Position numbers and translations under genes: made by a program. Shown one piece after another: positions 50,487 through 59,061 of a stretch of DNA of 64,000 nt. Origin of the DNA: Sphaerimonospora cavernae (lineage in GTDB: Bacteria; Actinomycetota; Actinomycetes; Streptosporangiales; Streptosporangiaceae). The DNA lies in contig NZ_JBHMQT010000012.1 in the NCBI RefSeq assembly GCF_042435035.1, positions 1 through 64,000 on the forward strand, written 5' to 3'. The notes beneath the pieces were generated by a model. It was not told the origin of the DNA. It did not search any database and was given only the letters and a program-made list of their open reading frames with translations. Within the stretch, counting starts at the first letter, position 1. Every line of letters begins with the position of its first letter.

Positions 50487-51696
50487 CCTGGACGGCCAGC
50501 CCGTCGAGGTAGGCCCGGGCGTTCCGGCGGGTCTCGGCCACGGAGTCACCGCCGAACTTCTCGAGCACCGCGTCGGCGAGCACCAGCGCCGCCATGGCCT
50601 CGGCCACGACGCCGGTCGCCGGGACCGAGCACACATCGCTGCGCTGGTTGATGGCCCTGGCCGGCGTGCCGGTGACCACGTCGATCGTGGACAGCGCCCT
50701 GGGCACCGTGGAGATCGGCTTCATCGCGGCCCTGACGCGCACGATCTCCCCGGAGGTCATGCCGCCCTCGATGCCGCCCGCCCGGCCGGTGAGGCGTCTG
50801 ACCGTCAGCGGGCCGGCGGCCACCGCCTCGATCTCGTCATGGGCCCGCGAACCGCGGCGGGTCGCCGTCGTGAAGCCGTCACCGACCTCGACGCCCTTGA
50901 TGGCCTGGATGCCCATGAGCGCGGCGGCGAGGCGGGCGTCCAGGCGGCGGTCCCAGTGCACATAACTGCCCAGGCCGGGCGGCAGGCCGTACACCACGAC
51001 CTCGACGATCCCGCCCAGGGTGTCGCCGTCCCGGTGCGCCGCCTCGATCTCGGCGACCATGCGGGCACTGGTCTCGGGGTCGGCACAGCGGACCGGGTCG
51101 GCGTCGATCGCAGGGGTCTGGCCCCGGTCGGGGACGATCCCCTCGGCCAGCTGTACCGGGCCCAGCCCCACCACGTGACTGAGGATCTCGACGTCGAGGG
51201 CCTGGCCCAGGAACGCCCGGGCGACCTCCCCGATCGTGACGCGGGCGGCGGTCTCCCGGGCGCTGGCGCGTTCCAGGACCGGCCGCACGTCGTCGAAGCC
51301 GTACTTCTGCATGCCGGACAGGTCAGCGTGACCGGGGCGCGGGCGAGTGAGCGAGGCGGCGCGTCCCCGGTCCTCGAACCGTCCCGGCTCGTCGTAGCGC
51401 CGCCCGTCCGGGTCGGCCGGGTCGGGGTCCATCACCTCGCGCCATTTCGGCCATTCGGTGTTGGCGATCTCCACGGCCACCGGACCGCCCAGCGTGCGGC
51501 CGTGCCGTACCCCGCCTGTGAACCGCACCTCGTCCCGCTCGAACCGCATCCGGGCGCCGCGCCCGTATCCGAGGCGGCGCCGCGCGAGCGCGTCGCCGAG
51601 CTCCTCGGACGAGATCTGGACGCCCGCGGGGAGTCCTTCGAGCACTGCGGTGAGAGTGGAGCCGTGGGATTCGCCTGCGGTGAGCCATCTGAGCAT
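50476..51696 (-). CDS. aroC: Chorismate synthase
   Basis: 406 residues, full length. GESHGSTLTAVLEGLPAGV, the RASARETAARV signature and the late RSDVCSVPATGVVAEAM block are intact. Converts EPSP to chorismate with reduced FMN. In actinomycetes the housekeeping aroC sits with aroK and aroB; here it stands alone between a peptidase-like gene and a GlcG/HbpS gene, so it is probably a second copy. It could feed an aromatic biosynthetic route or be a resident gene split from its cluster. Confidence 0.93.
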   Translation of the reverse strand: MLRWLTAGESHGSTLTAVLEGLPAGVQISSEELGDALARRRLGYGRGARMRFERDEVRFTGGVRHGRTLGGPVAVEIANTEWPKWREVMDPDPADPDGRRYDEPGRFEDRGRAASLTRPRPGHADLSGMQKYGFDDVRPVLERASARETAARVTIGEVARAFLGQALDVEILSHVVGLGPVQLAEGIVPDRGQTPAIDADPVRCADPETSARMVAEIEAAHRDGDTLGGIVEVVVYGLPPGLGSYVHWDRRLDARLAAALMGIQAIKGVEVGDGFTTATRRGSRAHDEIEAVAAGPLTVRRLTGRAGGIEGGMTSGEIVRVRAAMKPISTVPRALSTIDVVTGTPARAINQRSDVCSVPATGVVAEAMAALVLADAVLEKFGGDSVAETRRNARAYLDGLAVQVMA

Positions 51697-51894
51697 GTCT
51701 GCGAAACTGCCACAGCACGGCGGGGATCATGTTGTGCTTCAAGCACAAAAGTTACCGATCGCCCATGGGCCGGTCTCGAAAGCACTCCCGCCGAGCCACA
51801 CCGCCCCTGCTCACCGGACCTTTCCCTCCAGGGCGCAGAGTTTCCGCGGTGTGGCTACGGCGGGCACAGGTTTCGGCACGGGCCGTCGGCGCGG

Positions 51895-52290
51895 CTACGG
51901 AGCCAGCCTCGACAGGGCTGCCCGCGCGCACTCGACGTCCTGCTCCTCGGTTCCGCCGCTGACTCCCACGGCGCCCACGACCCCGCCCTCTCGCGTGATG
52001 GGCAGCCCTCCCCCCAGGAACGCCAACATCGGATCCAATCGCTGCATGATCGCCTTGTTCTCCATGACGATCAGTTTCTTCATCTCCGCGCTGCCGGCTC
52101 CGAAGTTGAGAGCCGTGTACGCCTTGGCCTCCGCGACCCTGTACATCGCTTTCGGGCAACCGTCCATCCGTGCGGCGGCAGCGACCGTGAACGTCGGGTC
52201 GAGGACGACAACGGCGATGTCGACGCCTCGTGAACGAGCGGCCTCGATCGCCGCGTTCACCACCTCGCCGGCGACCGTCAAGAATTCCAC
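51895..52290 (-). CDS. HbpS/GlcG-family protein
   Basis: 131 residues from GTG 52290 (AAGGAG 7 bases upstream). RGVDIAVVVLDPTFTVAAAA, KAYTALNFGAGSA and GGGLPITREGGVVGAVGVSG are the family blocks. HbpS binds heme in streptomycetes; GlcG-like relatives accompany glycolate or diol oxidation and corrinoid enzymes. No signal peptide, so it acts in the cytosol. Heads the second minus-strand stretch only in position; the genes to its right read towards it. Confidence 0.86.
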   Translation of the reverse strand: MEFLTVAGEVVNAAIEAARSRGVDIAVVVLDPTFTVAAAARMDGCPKAMYRVAEAKAYTALNFGAGSAEMKKLIVMENKAIMQRLDPMLAFLGGGLPITREGGVVGAVGVSGGTEEQDVECARAALSRLAP

Positions 52291-52387
52291 AGAGCTGCTC
52301 CTTCGCTCCCATCGCGTCGAGCCAGGTTCACCCGGCCCTCCGACACCAGTCCCGATCGCCCGAAACGATGACGAAACTTCAGCGCCC

Positions 52388-52786
52388 TCAGTCTTCTGCG
52401 GGCTTCCACCACATGACGATCTGGTTGCCCCAGGGGTCGAGGAACGACGCGTGGTGGCCGTCGAACTCCTCCCAGTAGGTCTGCTCCCACAGGGCGGTGG
52501 CACCGAGGATCACGGCCTTGTTGAGGTATTCCCCGGGAGGGGCGTCGACCAGGATGTAGGTGCGGGGCTGCAGCCCGGAGCGCGGCTGGAGCGGGCGCGG
52601 CGACGGATCCGGCCGCTGCTCCAGTTCGTTCCACAACCCCAGGTGCAGGCCCTCGCCGGGGACGACCTGGTGGAAGACCCCTTGGGGGCGGCCGTTGATC
52701 TGCCAGCCGAACAGGTCCTTGTAAAACGCCGACGTCGCCTCGATGTCGGAGGTCGGAAGGTCGACGAAGACGAGCGTGTTAGCCAC
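52388..52786 (-). CDS. VOC family protein (PhnB/bleomycin-resistance-like)
   Basis: 132 residues from GTG 52786 (AAGGGA 6 bases upstream). NTLVFVDLPTSDIEATSAFY, WEQTYWEEFDGHHASFLDPW and GNQIVMWWK define the fold. The usual metal ligands are not present. Very similar to the next gene (52813-53184): both carry F-VDxPTxDxEATxxFY and LWEx-TYWEEF-GxHAxFxDPWG. A tandem duplicate. Confidence 0.85.
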   Translation of the reverse strand: MANTLVFVDLPTSDIEATSAFYKDLFGWQINGRPQGVFHQVVPGEGLHLGLWNELEQRPDPSPRPLQPRSGLQPRTYILVDAPPGEYLNKAVILGATALWEQTYWEEFDGHHASFLDPWGNQIVMWWKPAED

Positions 52787-52812
52787 TAGAAATCCCTTCT
52801 TTAACTGAATTG

Positions 52813-53184
52813 TCAGGAGTTGTAGTACGTGCCCTTGTCCCGCCAGAGCACGATCTCGGTACCCCACGGATCACGGAAGGCGGCGTGGCGGCCGTTGAAC
52901 TCCTCCCAGTACGTCTCCTCCCACAGCACCGTGGCTCCCAGCTCGACGGCCTGGGCCAGGAAGGCCGGCGGCTCGTCGACCATCACGTAGACACGCGGCA
53001 CCGGCCCTGTCACCGGGGCCTGCTCCCGGTGCATACCGAGGTTGGGCTTGACACCGGGGAGGATCTCGTGGAACTCCCCGGCGGGACGGCGGTTGACCTG
53101 CCAGCCGAAGAGCTTCTCGTAGAAGACCGACGTCGCCTCCGGATCGGGCGTCGGAAAATCGACGAAGATCACAGGATTGGGCAC
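52813..53184 (-). CDS. VOC family protein (tandem paralogue)
   Basis: 123 residues from GTG. NPVIFVDFPTPDPEATSVFY, LWEETYWEEFNGRHAAFRDP and WGTEIVLWRDKG parallel the downstream gene. Lacks metal ligands like its partner, so a binding or structural role is as likely as catalysis. It overlaps the kinase gene by 16 bases. The pair may form a heterodimeric barrel. Confidence 0.85.
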   Translation of the reverse strand: MPNPVIFVDFPTPDPEATSVFYEKLFGWQVNRRPAGEFHEILPGVKPNLGMHREQAPVTGPVPRVYVMVDEPPAFLAQAVELGATVLWEETYWEEFNGRHAAFRDPWGTEIVLWRDKGTYYNS

Positions 53185-54473
53185 AACGACTCCTTCACTG
53201 TCGATGTCAGACGGAGCTCGGCCGCGTCGCCGAGCGAGACGAACCGCCGGTAGGCCTCGCGGTAGACCTCACCGGGAGAGGGCTTGATCACGGTCACGGC
53301 CGGTCGGGGCCACGACCCGCCGGGGGCGGTTCCCGGCATCGGCCACCATCCCGCGCCGGCGCCCGCCGCCAGCGCCGCGCCGTACGCCGCCAGATCGGTC
53401 TCCGCCGGGATCTCGACGGGCACCTCCAGCACGTCGGCCTTGATCCGGCACCAGAGCGGGCTGTGCGCAGGCGACCCGGCGCAGACGAGCGCGTCAAGCG
53501 AGCCGGGCAACGAGTCGGCGATGTGGCGCAAACCGTACGCGGCGCCTTCGAGCACAGCGCGGGCGAGATGAGCGGGACCGCAGCCGAAGCCCAGGCCCAC
53601 GACCTCGGCCCGTAGCCGGCGGTTCCACCGAGGTGCGCGCTCACCCTCCAGATAGGGCAGCACGGTCACCCCGTCAGCTCCCGGAGGTACGGCCTCCGCC
53701 AGCCCCAGCAGTTCGGCCACCGGCCTGCCGGTCAGCCCGGCCAGCCACTCCAGCATCAGGCCGTGGCCGCTCACCGGGCCGCCGACGATGTCCACCCCGG
53801 CAGCCGGGCTCCGCAGCGCGTACAGGTCGCCGTGCGCCGCCGTGGCCGCGATCGCCAGGGCGAGCCCGCCGGTGCGGCCGCCCGGATCCAGCGCACGGCC
53901 CGGAGCATCGATGCCGCCCGCCCAGAAGGCCAGATAAGCGTCCTGCGCCCCGGCGACCAGCGGGACGTCCGGGGGAAGCCCGAAGCCTCCGTCGGTCAGC
54001 CCGACGACCTCGCCGGTCGTCGCGCGCGGGCCGTACCCGTCGAGGGACTCGTCGCCCGGCCAGCGCGCCTGGCGATCCTCCGCACCGAGCCGCGCCGCCA
54101 GCCAGTCATAGATCTGCCGCGGCTCCGCGCCCGGGCCGAGCACCTCACGCTGGGCGTGGTGCTGCTCGGCCGGGCTCCCGGTCACCCCCGCCGGATGGCG
54201 GCAGGTCACCGCCAGGCCGCCGTCCCCGGGGACGGTGGTCGGGCTCTGCCCGCCGACGCAGATCGCCGCAGGCCGCCCGGGGATCAGCTCGCCGAGTGCG
54301 GTCACGGCCTCGACGACGCCCGCCAGCCAGCCGGCGGGATCGGCCCGGCCCTCGGGCCAGCTCCCGGCCCCCGGATAGGCTCCGGTCGCCGCCCCCAGCA
54401 CCTTCCCCGAAGGGTCGATCGCGACGGCCCGTGCCGAGCTGCTCCCGAGATCGACCCCCACGACCATGCTCAT
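53169..54473 (-). CDS. FGGY-family carbohydrate kinase, short
   Basis: 434 residues. GVDLGSSSARAVAI (phosphate 1), VAGAQDAYLAFWAGG, and LPYLEGERAPRWN plus SPAHSPLWCRIKADVLEVPV (adenosine site) identify the xylulose/glycerol kinase family. The N-terminal sugar-binding half is about 60 residues shorter than usual near GGQSPTTVPGDGG, so activity or specificity may differ. Overlaps the dehydrogenase gene by 4 bases and the VOC gene by 16. A polyol or sugar-like moiety of the substrate could be phosphorylated here. Confidence 0.85.
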   Translation of the reverse strand: MSMVVGVDLGSSSARAVAIDPSGKVLGAATGAYPGAGSWPEGRADPAGWLAGVVEAVTALGELIPGRPAAICVGGQSPTTVPGDGGLAVTCRHPAGVTGSPAEQHHAQREVLGPGAEPRQIYDWLAARLGAEDRQARWPGDESLDGYGPRATTGEVVGLTDGGFGLPPDVPLVAGAQDAYLAFWAGGIDAPGRALDPGGRTGGLALAIAATAAHGDLYALRSPAAGVDIVGGPVSGHGLMLEWLAGLTGRPVAELLGLAEAVPPGADGVTVLPYLEGERAPRWNRRLRAEVVGLGFGCGPAHLARAVLEGAAYGLRHIADSLPGSLDALVCAGSPAHSPLWCRIKADVLEVPVEIPAETDLAAYGAALAAGAGAGWWPMPGTAPGGSWPRPAVTVIKPSPGEVYREAYRRFVSLGDAAELRLTSTVKESLCPIL

Positions 54474-55492
54474 CGGCCGCCCACCAGGACGCGGTAGACG
54501 GGGGCGGTCGCGGCGAGCTTAAGCGCCTCGGCGACGTCGTCCAGCGCGAAACGGGCAGTGACCAGGGCATCCAGATCGGGAGCGAGCGCACCTGAGGCGA
54601 TGAGCGCCGCCGCCTCCTGCCAGTCCTGCGGCTCCTGGCTGTAGACGCCCACGATCGACAGCTCGTGGTGATGGATCGCGTCGGGGTTCACCCCGACCGA
54701 CAGGTCCTTGGGAAAGGCCCCGTACAGCACCACCGTGCCGCCGTCGTCGCACAGCTCCACCGCGGTCTCCAGAGAGCCGGGCGCTCCGGCGGTCACGACG
54801 ACCAGGTCCTGTTTCCCGCCCCGGTCCGGCGCCTCGTCCGGAACGGCGGTCCAGGCCGCGCCCGCCTCGCGGGCCTCGGCCAGCCGGCCCTCGCTCACAT
54901 CGATCACGCCGACGGCCGCCGCCCCCCGATGCCGCGCGAGGGCCAGGTGCAGCCGGCCCATATAGCCCGCACCCACCACCGCCACCCGGTCGCCCACGCG
55001 CAGCCCGCCCAACCGCAGCGAGTGCACCACGCAGGCGACCGGCTCGCCCATGGCCGCGTGCTCGATCGGCGCGGCCCCGGTCCGGTACGCCTGGGCGGCC
55101 TTCACCACGACATGGTCGGAGAGCCCGGCCCCGAACGACACCGTCCCGTCCGCGAGCGCACCGCCCTGCGGTCGCTTGCACAGCGCGCTGCGCCCCCGGC
55201 GGCAGGCGGCACAGGTGCCGCACCGGGTGAGCAGGTCCACGGCGACGATGTCGCCCACACGCGGCGACCCGGGCAGGCCGGCCACCGCCGCCCCCACCTC
55301 GGCCACCCGCCCGGCGACCTCATGGCCCGGCGCGACCGGGTAGAACCGCTTCTCCCCCAGGTACAGGCGGCGTTCCATTGTGCAGAGCCCGCAGGCGCCC
55401 ACCTCGACGAGCACCTCGTCGGGGCCGACCCGAAGCGGAGGTTCCTCGCGCAGTTCGACGGTCTCGGGGGCGGTGACCACGGCGACTCTCAT
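54470..55492 (-). CDS. Zinc-dependent medium-chain alcohol dehydrogenase
   Basis: 340 residues from ATG 55492. Catalytic-zinc Cys in GACGLCTMERR, His-Glu in PGHEVAGRV, structural cysteines CGTCAACRRGRSALC, NAD site VVGAGYMGRLHLALA. Closest by eye to sorbitol/threonine dehydrogenase-type enzymes. Start overlaps the stop of the second amidohydrolase (ATGA) and its stop overlaps the kinase start; the three are one coupled unit. Likely oxidises a polyol side chain. Confidence 0.9.
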   Translation of the reverse strand: MRVAVVTAPETVELREEPPLRVGPDEVLVEVGACGLCTMERRLYLGEKRFYPVAPGHEVAGRVAEVGAAVAGLPGSPRVGDIVAVDLLTRCGTCAACRRGRSALCKRPQGGALADGTVSFGAGLSDHVVVKAAQAYRTGAAPIEHAAMGEPVACVVHSLRLGGLRVGDRVAVVGAGYMGRLHLALARHRGAAAVGVIDVSEGRLAEAREAGAAWTAVPDEAPDRGGKQDLVVVTAGAPGSLETAVELCDDGGTVVLYGAFPKDLSVGVNPDAIHHHELSIVGVYSQEPQDWQEAAALIASGALAPDLDALVTARFALDDVAEALKLAATAPVYRVLVGGR

Positions 55493-56901
55493 CAGTGACT
55501 CCGAACGTGCGGCCAGTGGTGGCGTACGGTGACACCGGCCCGGTCGAACAGGCCGGCGGAGGCTTTGACGGCTTCGGCACGCAGCGCCCGCTCGTCGACG
55601 GTCACGCAGCGGCCCTGACGAACCACGTGCCGTCCGCCGACGAACACGTCGCGGACCGAACGCCCGTCGGTGGACCAGACGAGCTGCTGGGCGACGTCCC
55701 CGCGCGGGGTCCACTGCGGCCCGGTCGCGTCGTGCACGACCAGGTCGGCGAGCTTGCCCTGCTCGATCGAGCCGAGTCGGCCGGCCATGCCGATCGCCTC
55801 GGCCCCGCGGATCGTGGCCATCTCCAGGACCTCGGGGGCGCCGATGGCGGTCGGGTCCAGGGCCATGTCCTTGGCCAGCCCGGCGGCGAGCGCGGCGGCC
55901 CTGAGTATGTCGGCGGCATCACCCGCGTTGGCCGAGTCGCAGCCCAGGGCGACCCTGCCCCCCCGAGTGAAGATCTCGCCGTGCCGCCCGGCCCGGGTGA
56001 CGCCCTGGCCGAGCCGCAGGTACGCCCAGGGGCAGTAGGCCACCGCCGTATCACTCTCGATGAGCGCGTCCACCTCGGCGTCGTCCAGCCAGACCGCGTG
56101 AGCGAGCAGCAGATGCGGGCCGAGCACCCCGAGGTCGGCCAGGTGGACCAGCGGGCGGCGGGCCTTGACGGAAAGGTAGTGCTCGGGATCGGAGGGCCCG
56201 GGTGACATGTGCATGGTCATCCTGGTTCCGGTCGAGCGGGCGAGATCGGCGGCCCCGGCGAGCAACGTGTCGGAGGCCAGGCCGTGGCCGACGAGCGTGA
56301 CCCAGCCTTCGACGAGACCGCCTGCCGGGTAGGCGTCGACCACCGCCGCGAGGCGGTCGAGCACCTCCTCGGCGGGGGCGGCGAAGGGGGCGTCGTCGAC
56401 GTCCCAGCCCCAGGTCCCGACAGTTCCGCGCAGGCCGGCCTGCAGCATGGCGGCCGCCACCCGGTCGGGGTGGGCGACCGTACCGGCCTCCACAACGGTC
56501 GTGACGCCGTTGCGGAGGCTCTCCACGCAGGCGAGCAGCGCGGACAGCTCATCGTCCTGGGGGCGGTGGGCCCCATGCAGCGGGACCGACCATTGAAAGA
56601 TCGCCTCATCGGACGGGACGTCATCGGGGATGCAGGCGCGGGCAAGCGGGTCACCGGTGTGATGCTGGTGGGCGTTGACCATTCCCGGCGTGACCACGCA
56701 GTCGGTCGCATCCAGCTCGGGGACGCCCGGCCATCGCGCGCGCAACTCGCTCGTCGCGCCCACCGCGGCGATCGTGTCGCCGCGGATCGCGACCGCGCCA
56801 CCCATGAGCACCTCGCGGCGTGCGTTCATCGTGACCACGTCGCCGCCGGTGAGGAGGAGATCGGGAACGCCGGTGAGGGGGAGGCCCGGGGTGAGTGCCA
56901 T
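55492..56901 (-). CDS. Metal-dependent amidohydrolase, paralogue
   Basis: 469 residues from ATG 56901; a GTG at 56922 would add seven. Same metal blocks as 37813-39189: NAHQHHTGDPL, RMTMHMSPG, LLLAHAVWLDDAEVD and LGCDSANAGDAA. One metal-site Gly is Cys here (GLGCDSAN-type GCDS). Two paralogues in one island may act on successive intermediates. Lies 120 bases from the divergent aldehyde dehydrogenase gene. Confidence 0.9.
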   Translation of the reverse strand: MALTPGLPLTGVPDLLLTGGDVVTMNARREVLMGGAVAIRGDTIAAVGATSELRARWPGVPELDATDCVVTPGMVNAHQHHTGDPLARACIPDDVPSDEAIFQWSVPLHGAHRPQDDELSALLACVESLRNGVTTVVEAGTVAHPDRVAAAMLQAGLRGTVGTWGWDVDDAPFAAPAEEVLDRLAAVVDAYPAGGLVEGWVTLVGHGLASDTLLAGAADLARSTGTRMTMHMSPGPSDPEHYLSVKARRPLVHLADLGVLGPHLLLAHAVWLDDAEVDALIESDTAVAYCPWAYLRLGQGVTRAGRHGEIFTRGGRVALGCDSANAGDAADILRAAALAAGLAKDMALDPTAIGAPEVLEMATIRGAEAIGMAGRLGSIEQGKLADLVVHDATGPQWTPRGDVAQQLVWSTDGRSVRDVFVGGRHVVRQGRCVTVDERALRAEAVKASAGLFDRAGVTVRHHWPHVRSH

Positions 56902-57020
56902 GAGATCGAACGCTAGGTTCACCGGCCGGCCGGGTCATCCTCCTCGGAGCACAACAACTCGGACTTACTCCATGCCAGGGACACAATGCCGCCCGACCTC
57001 GTGGAGGCCACGCTGACCCC

Positions 57021-58508
57021 ATGCGCTACGACCCCGCCTGGCTCGATTCCGACCCGCTTCCCCAGCTCATCGACGGCCGCGAATCCCGGGAAGGCGTTAC
57101 CCGCCCGGTGGTCGATCCGTCCACGGGAGAGACTCCGGCTTCCTACGCCGAAGCCACCCCGGCCGAGGTGGAGGCGGCCCTCGCCGCCGCGCGGCGCAGT
57201 CACGACCGGGGCGAGTGGCGGAGCATGCCCGGCGCGACCCGCGCCGAGCTGCTGGACGCGGTGGCGGCGGCGATCCGCGCCGACGCTCGGCGGCTGGCCA
57301 CTCTGGAGGCACTCGACACCGGCAAGGCGGTCGGCGGCGCACTCACCAACGACGTGTACGAGGCCGCGGGCGCCTTCTCCTACGCCGCCGCCGTCGCGCG
57401 GACCATGCATGGCGATGTACGGCGCAGCTCGTTCCCCCCGGAACTGCTGCCCGGAGGCGGCCCGGACCTGCTCACGATGCGCCTGCGCGAACCCGCGGGC
57501 GTGGTGGCCGAGTTGCTGCCGTGGAACGGGCCCCTGATGACGGGCAGCCAGCGCATCGCGATGGCACTCGCCGCCGGATGCTCGATCGTGGCCAAGCCCC
57601 CGGAGGAGGCCGTCGTCACGCTCGTCGAACTCGGCCGCATCCTCACCCGCGCGGGGCTCCCGCCGGGCGTGCTCAACATCGTGCTCGGCCTCGGTGAGAC
57701 CGTCGGCGAACAGCTCGTCACCGACCCCCGCGTGGACCTGGTCAGCCTGACCGGCGGCACCGAGACCGGCCACCGTGTCATGGAGCTGGCCGCCCGCAAC
57801 CTCACCCCCACCCACCTGGAACTCGGCGGCAAGTCCCCCGTGATCGTCTTCGCGGACGCCGACCTGGACCAGGCGGTGGGCTGGGCGATGATGGCCGCGT
57901 TCGTCAACATGGGCGAGGTCTGTGTCGCGGGCAGCCGGCTGCTCGTCGACGAGTCGGTCTACGACGACGTGGTCAAGGGCGTGGCGGAGGCCGCGGCGAA
58001 TCTGACCATCGGCGACGCGCTCGATCCCGCCACGTTCATCGGCCCGTTGATCAGTGAGGCCCACGCGAGCCGGGTCCGCGGGTTCGTCTCCCGGGCGCTC
58101 TCCGGCGGCGACGCCACGGTGGTCGGCACCCCGTCCATCGCCTGCAGCAGCCGGGCCACGTACGTGCCGCCGACCGTCCTCGGCCGGGTACGGCCAGGCA
58201 GCGAGATCGAGCAGCGTGAGGTGTTCGGCCCGGTGCTGGCCGCCATGCCGTTCTCCTCCGAGGAGGAGGCGCTCACCCTCGCGAACGGCACCTCCTACGG
58301 CCTCAACGGCACGGTCTTCACCCGGGACATCGAACGCGCCTTCCGCGTCGCCCACGCCCTCGACTGCGGCGAGGTCAACGTGAACTGCCACTTCACGCCC
58401 GACATGAACGGCGGCCGCGGCGAACCCCGCCGCTCCAGCGGCCATGCCCGCACCGGCGTCGACGCCTACACCCGCATCAAGGCCGTCAACATCCAGACCC
58501 GCTCCTGA
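57021..58508 (+). CDS. NAD(P)-dependent aldehyde dehydrogenase
   Basis: 495 residues. Catalytic Cys in NMGEVCVAGSR, Glu in THLELGGKSP, Asn in LLPWNGPLM, and VFGPVLA near the end. Oxidises an aldehyde to an acid. Diverges from the second amidohydrolase gene and is followed by a two-gene GMC oxidoreductase unit on the same strand. Would take the aldehyde made by the dehydrogenase or GMC enzyme. Confidence 0.93.
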   Translation: MRYDPAWLDSDPLPQLIDGRESREGVTRPVVDPSTGETPASYAEATPAEVEAALAAARRSHDRGEWRSMPGATRAELLDAVAAAIRADARRLATLEALDTGKAVGGALTNDVYEAAGAFSYAAAVARTMHGDVRRSSFPPELLPGGGPDLLTMRLREPAGVVAELLPWNGPLMTGSQRIAMALAAGCSIVAKPPEEAVVTLVELGRILTRAGLPPGVLNIVLGLGETVGEQLVTDPRVDLVSLTGGTETGHRVMELAARNLTPTHLELGGKSPVIVFADADLDQAVGWAMMAAFVNMGEVCVAGSRLLVDESVYDDVVKGVAEAAANLTIGDALDPATFIGPLISEAHASRVRGFVSRALSGGDATVVGTPSIACSSRATYVPPTVLGRVRPGSEIEQREVFGPVLAAMPFSSEEEALTLANGTSYGLNGTVFTRDIERAFRVAHALDCGEVNVNCHFTPDMNGGRGEPRRSSGHARTGVDAYTRIKAVNIQTRS

Positions 58509-58650
58509 CGGGCCGGGACTTCTGTGGTCACACTCCGCGGCCCGGTCGTACTCCCGGCTGCTGTTCCCGCGGCCGGCCATGTGGCGAGACCTGATGGTCA
58601 CGCGGCCGAAGACGAACGGGCGGGCCGTTCCCACCCGCTCAGGAGCGGCC

Positions 58651-59061
58651 ATGTCCCGACATGACTCCAGGGGCGGCCGCCCCGACAGCGGTGATCTCGC
58701 CGACGGGCCGCTGGACGTCGCCGAGTCCGAAGCGCTGGCCCGCCTGCTGGACCTTCTCGTGCCGTACCCGTCGCAGCCCGGCGGTCCGATCGTGGGCGAC
58801 ACCGTCGTGTTCGTGCGGCGTCGGCTCGCCGCCGAGGACGCCGCCTGGCTGGTGCCGCTGCGCGCCGGGCTCGCCGCGGCCGCCGGGCGGGAGGAACAGT
58901 GGCTCGCCGCGGCCGAGAACCAGTCCGGAGAGCTGTTCGAGCAGTTGCGCGCATGGGCGTGGGACGGGTTTCTCGCTCATCCCCGCTGGGGCGTCAACCG
59001 CGGCGGGCTCGGCTGGACGTACTTCGGATGGGCAGGACCACCCCGGGAGCGGGAGTCATGA
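58651..59061 (+). CDS. Gluconate 2-dehydrogenase subunit 3-like protein
   Basis: 136 residues from ATG 58651 with AGGAG upstream. Reads LDVAESEALARLLDLLVPYP, AAGREEQWLAAAENQSGELF, and a C-terminal HPRWGVNRGGLGWTYFGW, the pattern of the small subunit that accompanies GMC dehydrogenases. No signal peptide or Tat motif, so the complex is probably cytosolic. Its stop overlaps the start of the GMC gene (ATGA). Confidence 0.82.
   Translation: MSRHDSRGGRPDSGDLADGPLDVAESEALARLLDLLVPYPSQPGGPIVGDTVVFVRRRLAAEDAAWLVPLRAGLAAAAGREEQWLAAAENQSGELFEQLRAWAWDGFLAHPRWGVNRGGLGWTYFGWAGPPRERES

Noticed and set aside
50251..52233. Plus-strand 660-codon frame over chorismate synthase
   Set aside because: Complement of aroC and HbpS-like genes; shadow frame.
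56919..58802. Minus-strand 627-codon frame opposite the aldehyde dehydrogenase
   Set aside because: Antisense frame over an intact dehydrogenase; no recognisable motif and an unlikely start.
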